Shown here piece by piece: positions 21,322 to 21,388 of a DNA stretch of 21,388 nt; the stretch's first letter is position 1; each line of letters opens with the position of its first letter. The notes beneath the pieces are model-generated. The model did no database searches. It worked only from the letters and a program-made list of their open reading frames with translations, and was not told where the DNA came from. Both the position numbers and the translations under genes were made by a program. Origin of the DNA: Kocuria sp. (GTDB lineage Bacteria > Actinomycetota > Actinomycetes > Actinomycetales > Micrococcaceae); assembly GCF_030530945.1 (NCBI RefSeq), contig NZ_JAUMTZ010000008.1:61541-82928 (forward strand), in the 5' to 3' direction.

Positions 21322-21388
21322 GCGGGGGGGGGGGCCCCGCCCGCCCCCCCGCGGGCCGCCCCCCGCGGGGGGGGGGGGCGGCGGCCCA
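21322..21388. other. G/C-only low-complexity window end
   Basis: Bases 21322-21387 contain only G and C, with a 12-G run at 21367-21378 and repeated CCCCCCGCGGG-like blocks. No gene is visible. It matches the other end of the window in character and is most likely an assembly or sequencing edge upstream of pyrH. Confidence 0.55.

Overview
The window reads as a housekeeping segment from a high-GC Gram-positive bacterium (Actinobacteria), most likely order Micrococcales and perhaps a Kocuria-like member of the Micrococcaceae. That assignment is inference. It rests on the very high G+C, many GTG starts, the linked order pyrH-frr-cdsA ... dxr ... ispG-GNAT-proS ... rimP-nusA-ylxR-infB, the Gly/Pro/Arg-rich linker of IF2, the short NusA, and a SAM-IV-type riboswitch. 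All genes but one lie on the minus strand, so transcription runs from high to low coordinates. Both ends of the window are pure G/C low-complexity sequence and look like contig ends.

Layout in transcription order. (1) 21.3-18.8 kb: pyrH (UMP kinase), frr (ribosome recycling factor) and cdsA (CDP-diglyceride synthase), with hairpins between pyrH and frr and after cdsA. (2) 18.75-18.09 kb: a small protein built from four spaced DivIVA-type motifs. (3) 17.9-15.9 kb: a DUF485 membrane protein overlapping an acetate/monocarboxylate:cation symporter, preceded by a CRP/GlxR-like operator. (4) 15.76-15.5 kb: a GlsB/YeaQ-type small membrane protein followed by a strong stem-loop. (5) 15.4-14.1 kb: dxr (MEP isoprenoid pathway). 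(6) 14.07-11.2 kb: a self-contained methionine-uptake cassette made of a SAM riboswitch, metQ, metN, metI and a GC-rich terminator. (7) 11.1-9.07 kb: ispG (a second MEP gene) overlapping a DUF4081/GNAT acetyltransferase. (8) 8.97-6.3 kb: proS and a TauE/SafE (YfcA-like) permease. (9) 5.3-6.3 kb, plus strand: a signal-bearing hypothetical protein, perhaps related to DUF4439, divergent from rimP. (10) 5.2-0.1 kb: rimP, nusA, ylxR and infB, ending in a perfect hairpin.

Functionally the window combines translation (ProS, Frr, RimP, IF2), transcription elongation (NusA, YlxR), nucleotide and phospholipid synthesis (PyrH, CdsA), isoprenoids (Dxr, IspG) and nutrient uptake (MetNIQ, the DUF485/symporter pair, TauE/SafE). 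I see no prophage, transposon, CRISPR array, tRNA or rRNA. I do not see a wholly new system. The points most worth a second look are the riboswitch-controlled met cassette sitting between dxr and ispG, the long hairpin between rimP and nusA, the CRP-like operator of the symporter pair, the four-motif DivIVA-repeat protein and the unassigned secreted protein. No gene-free stretch exceeds 300 bases.
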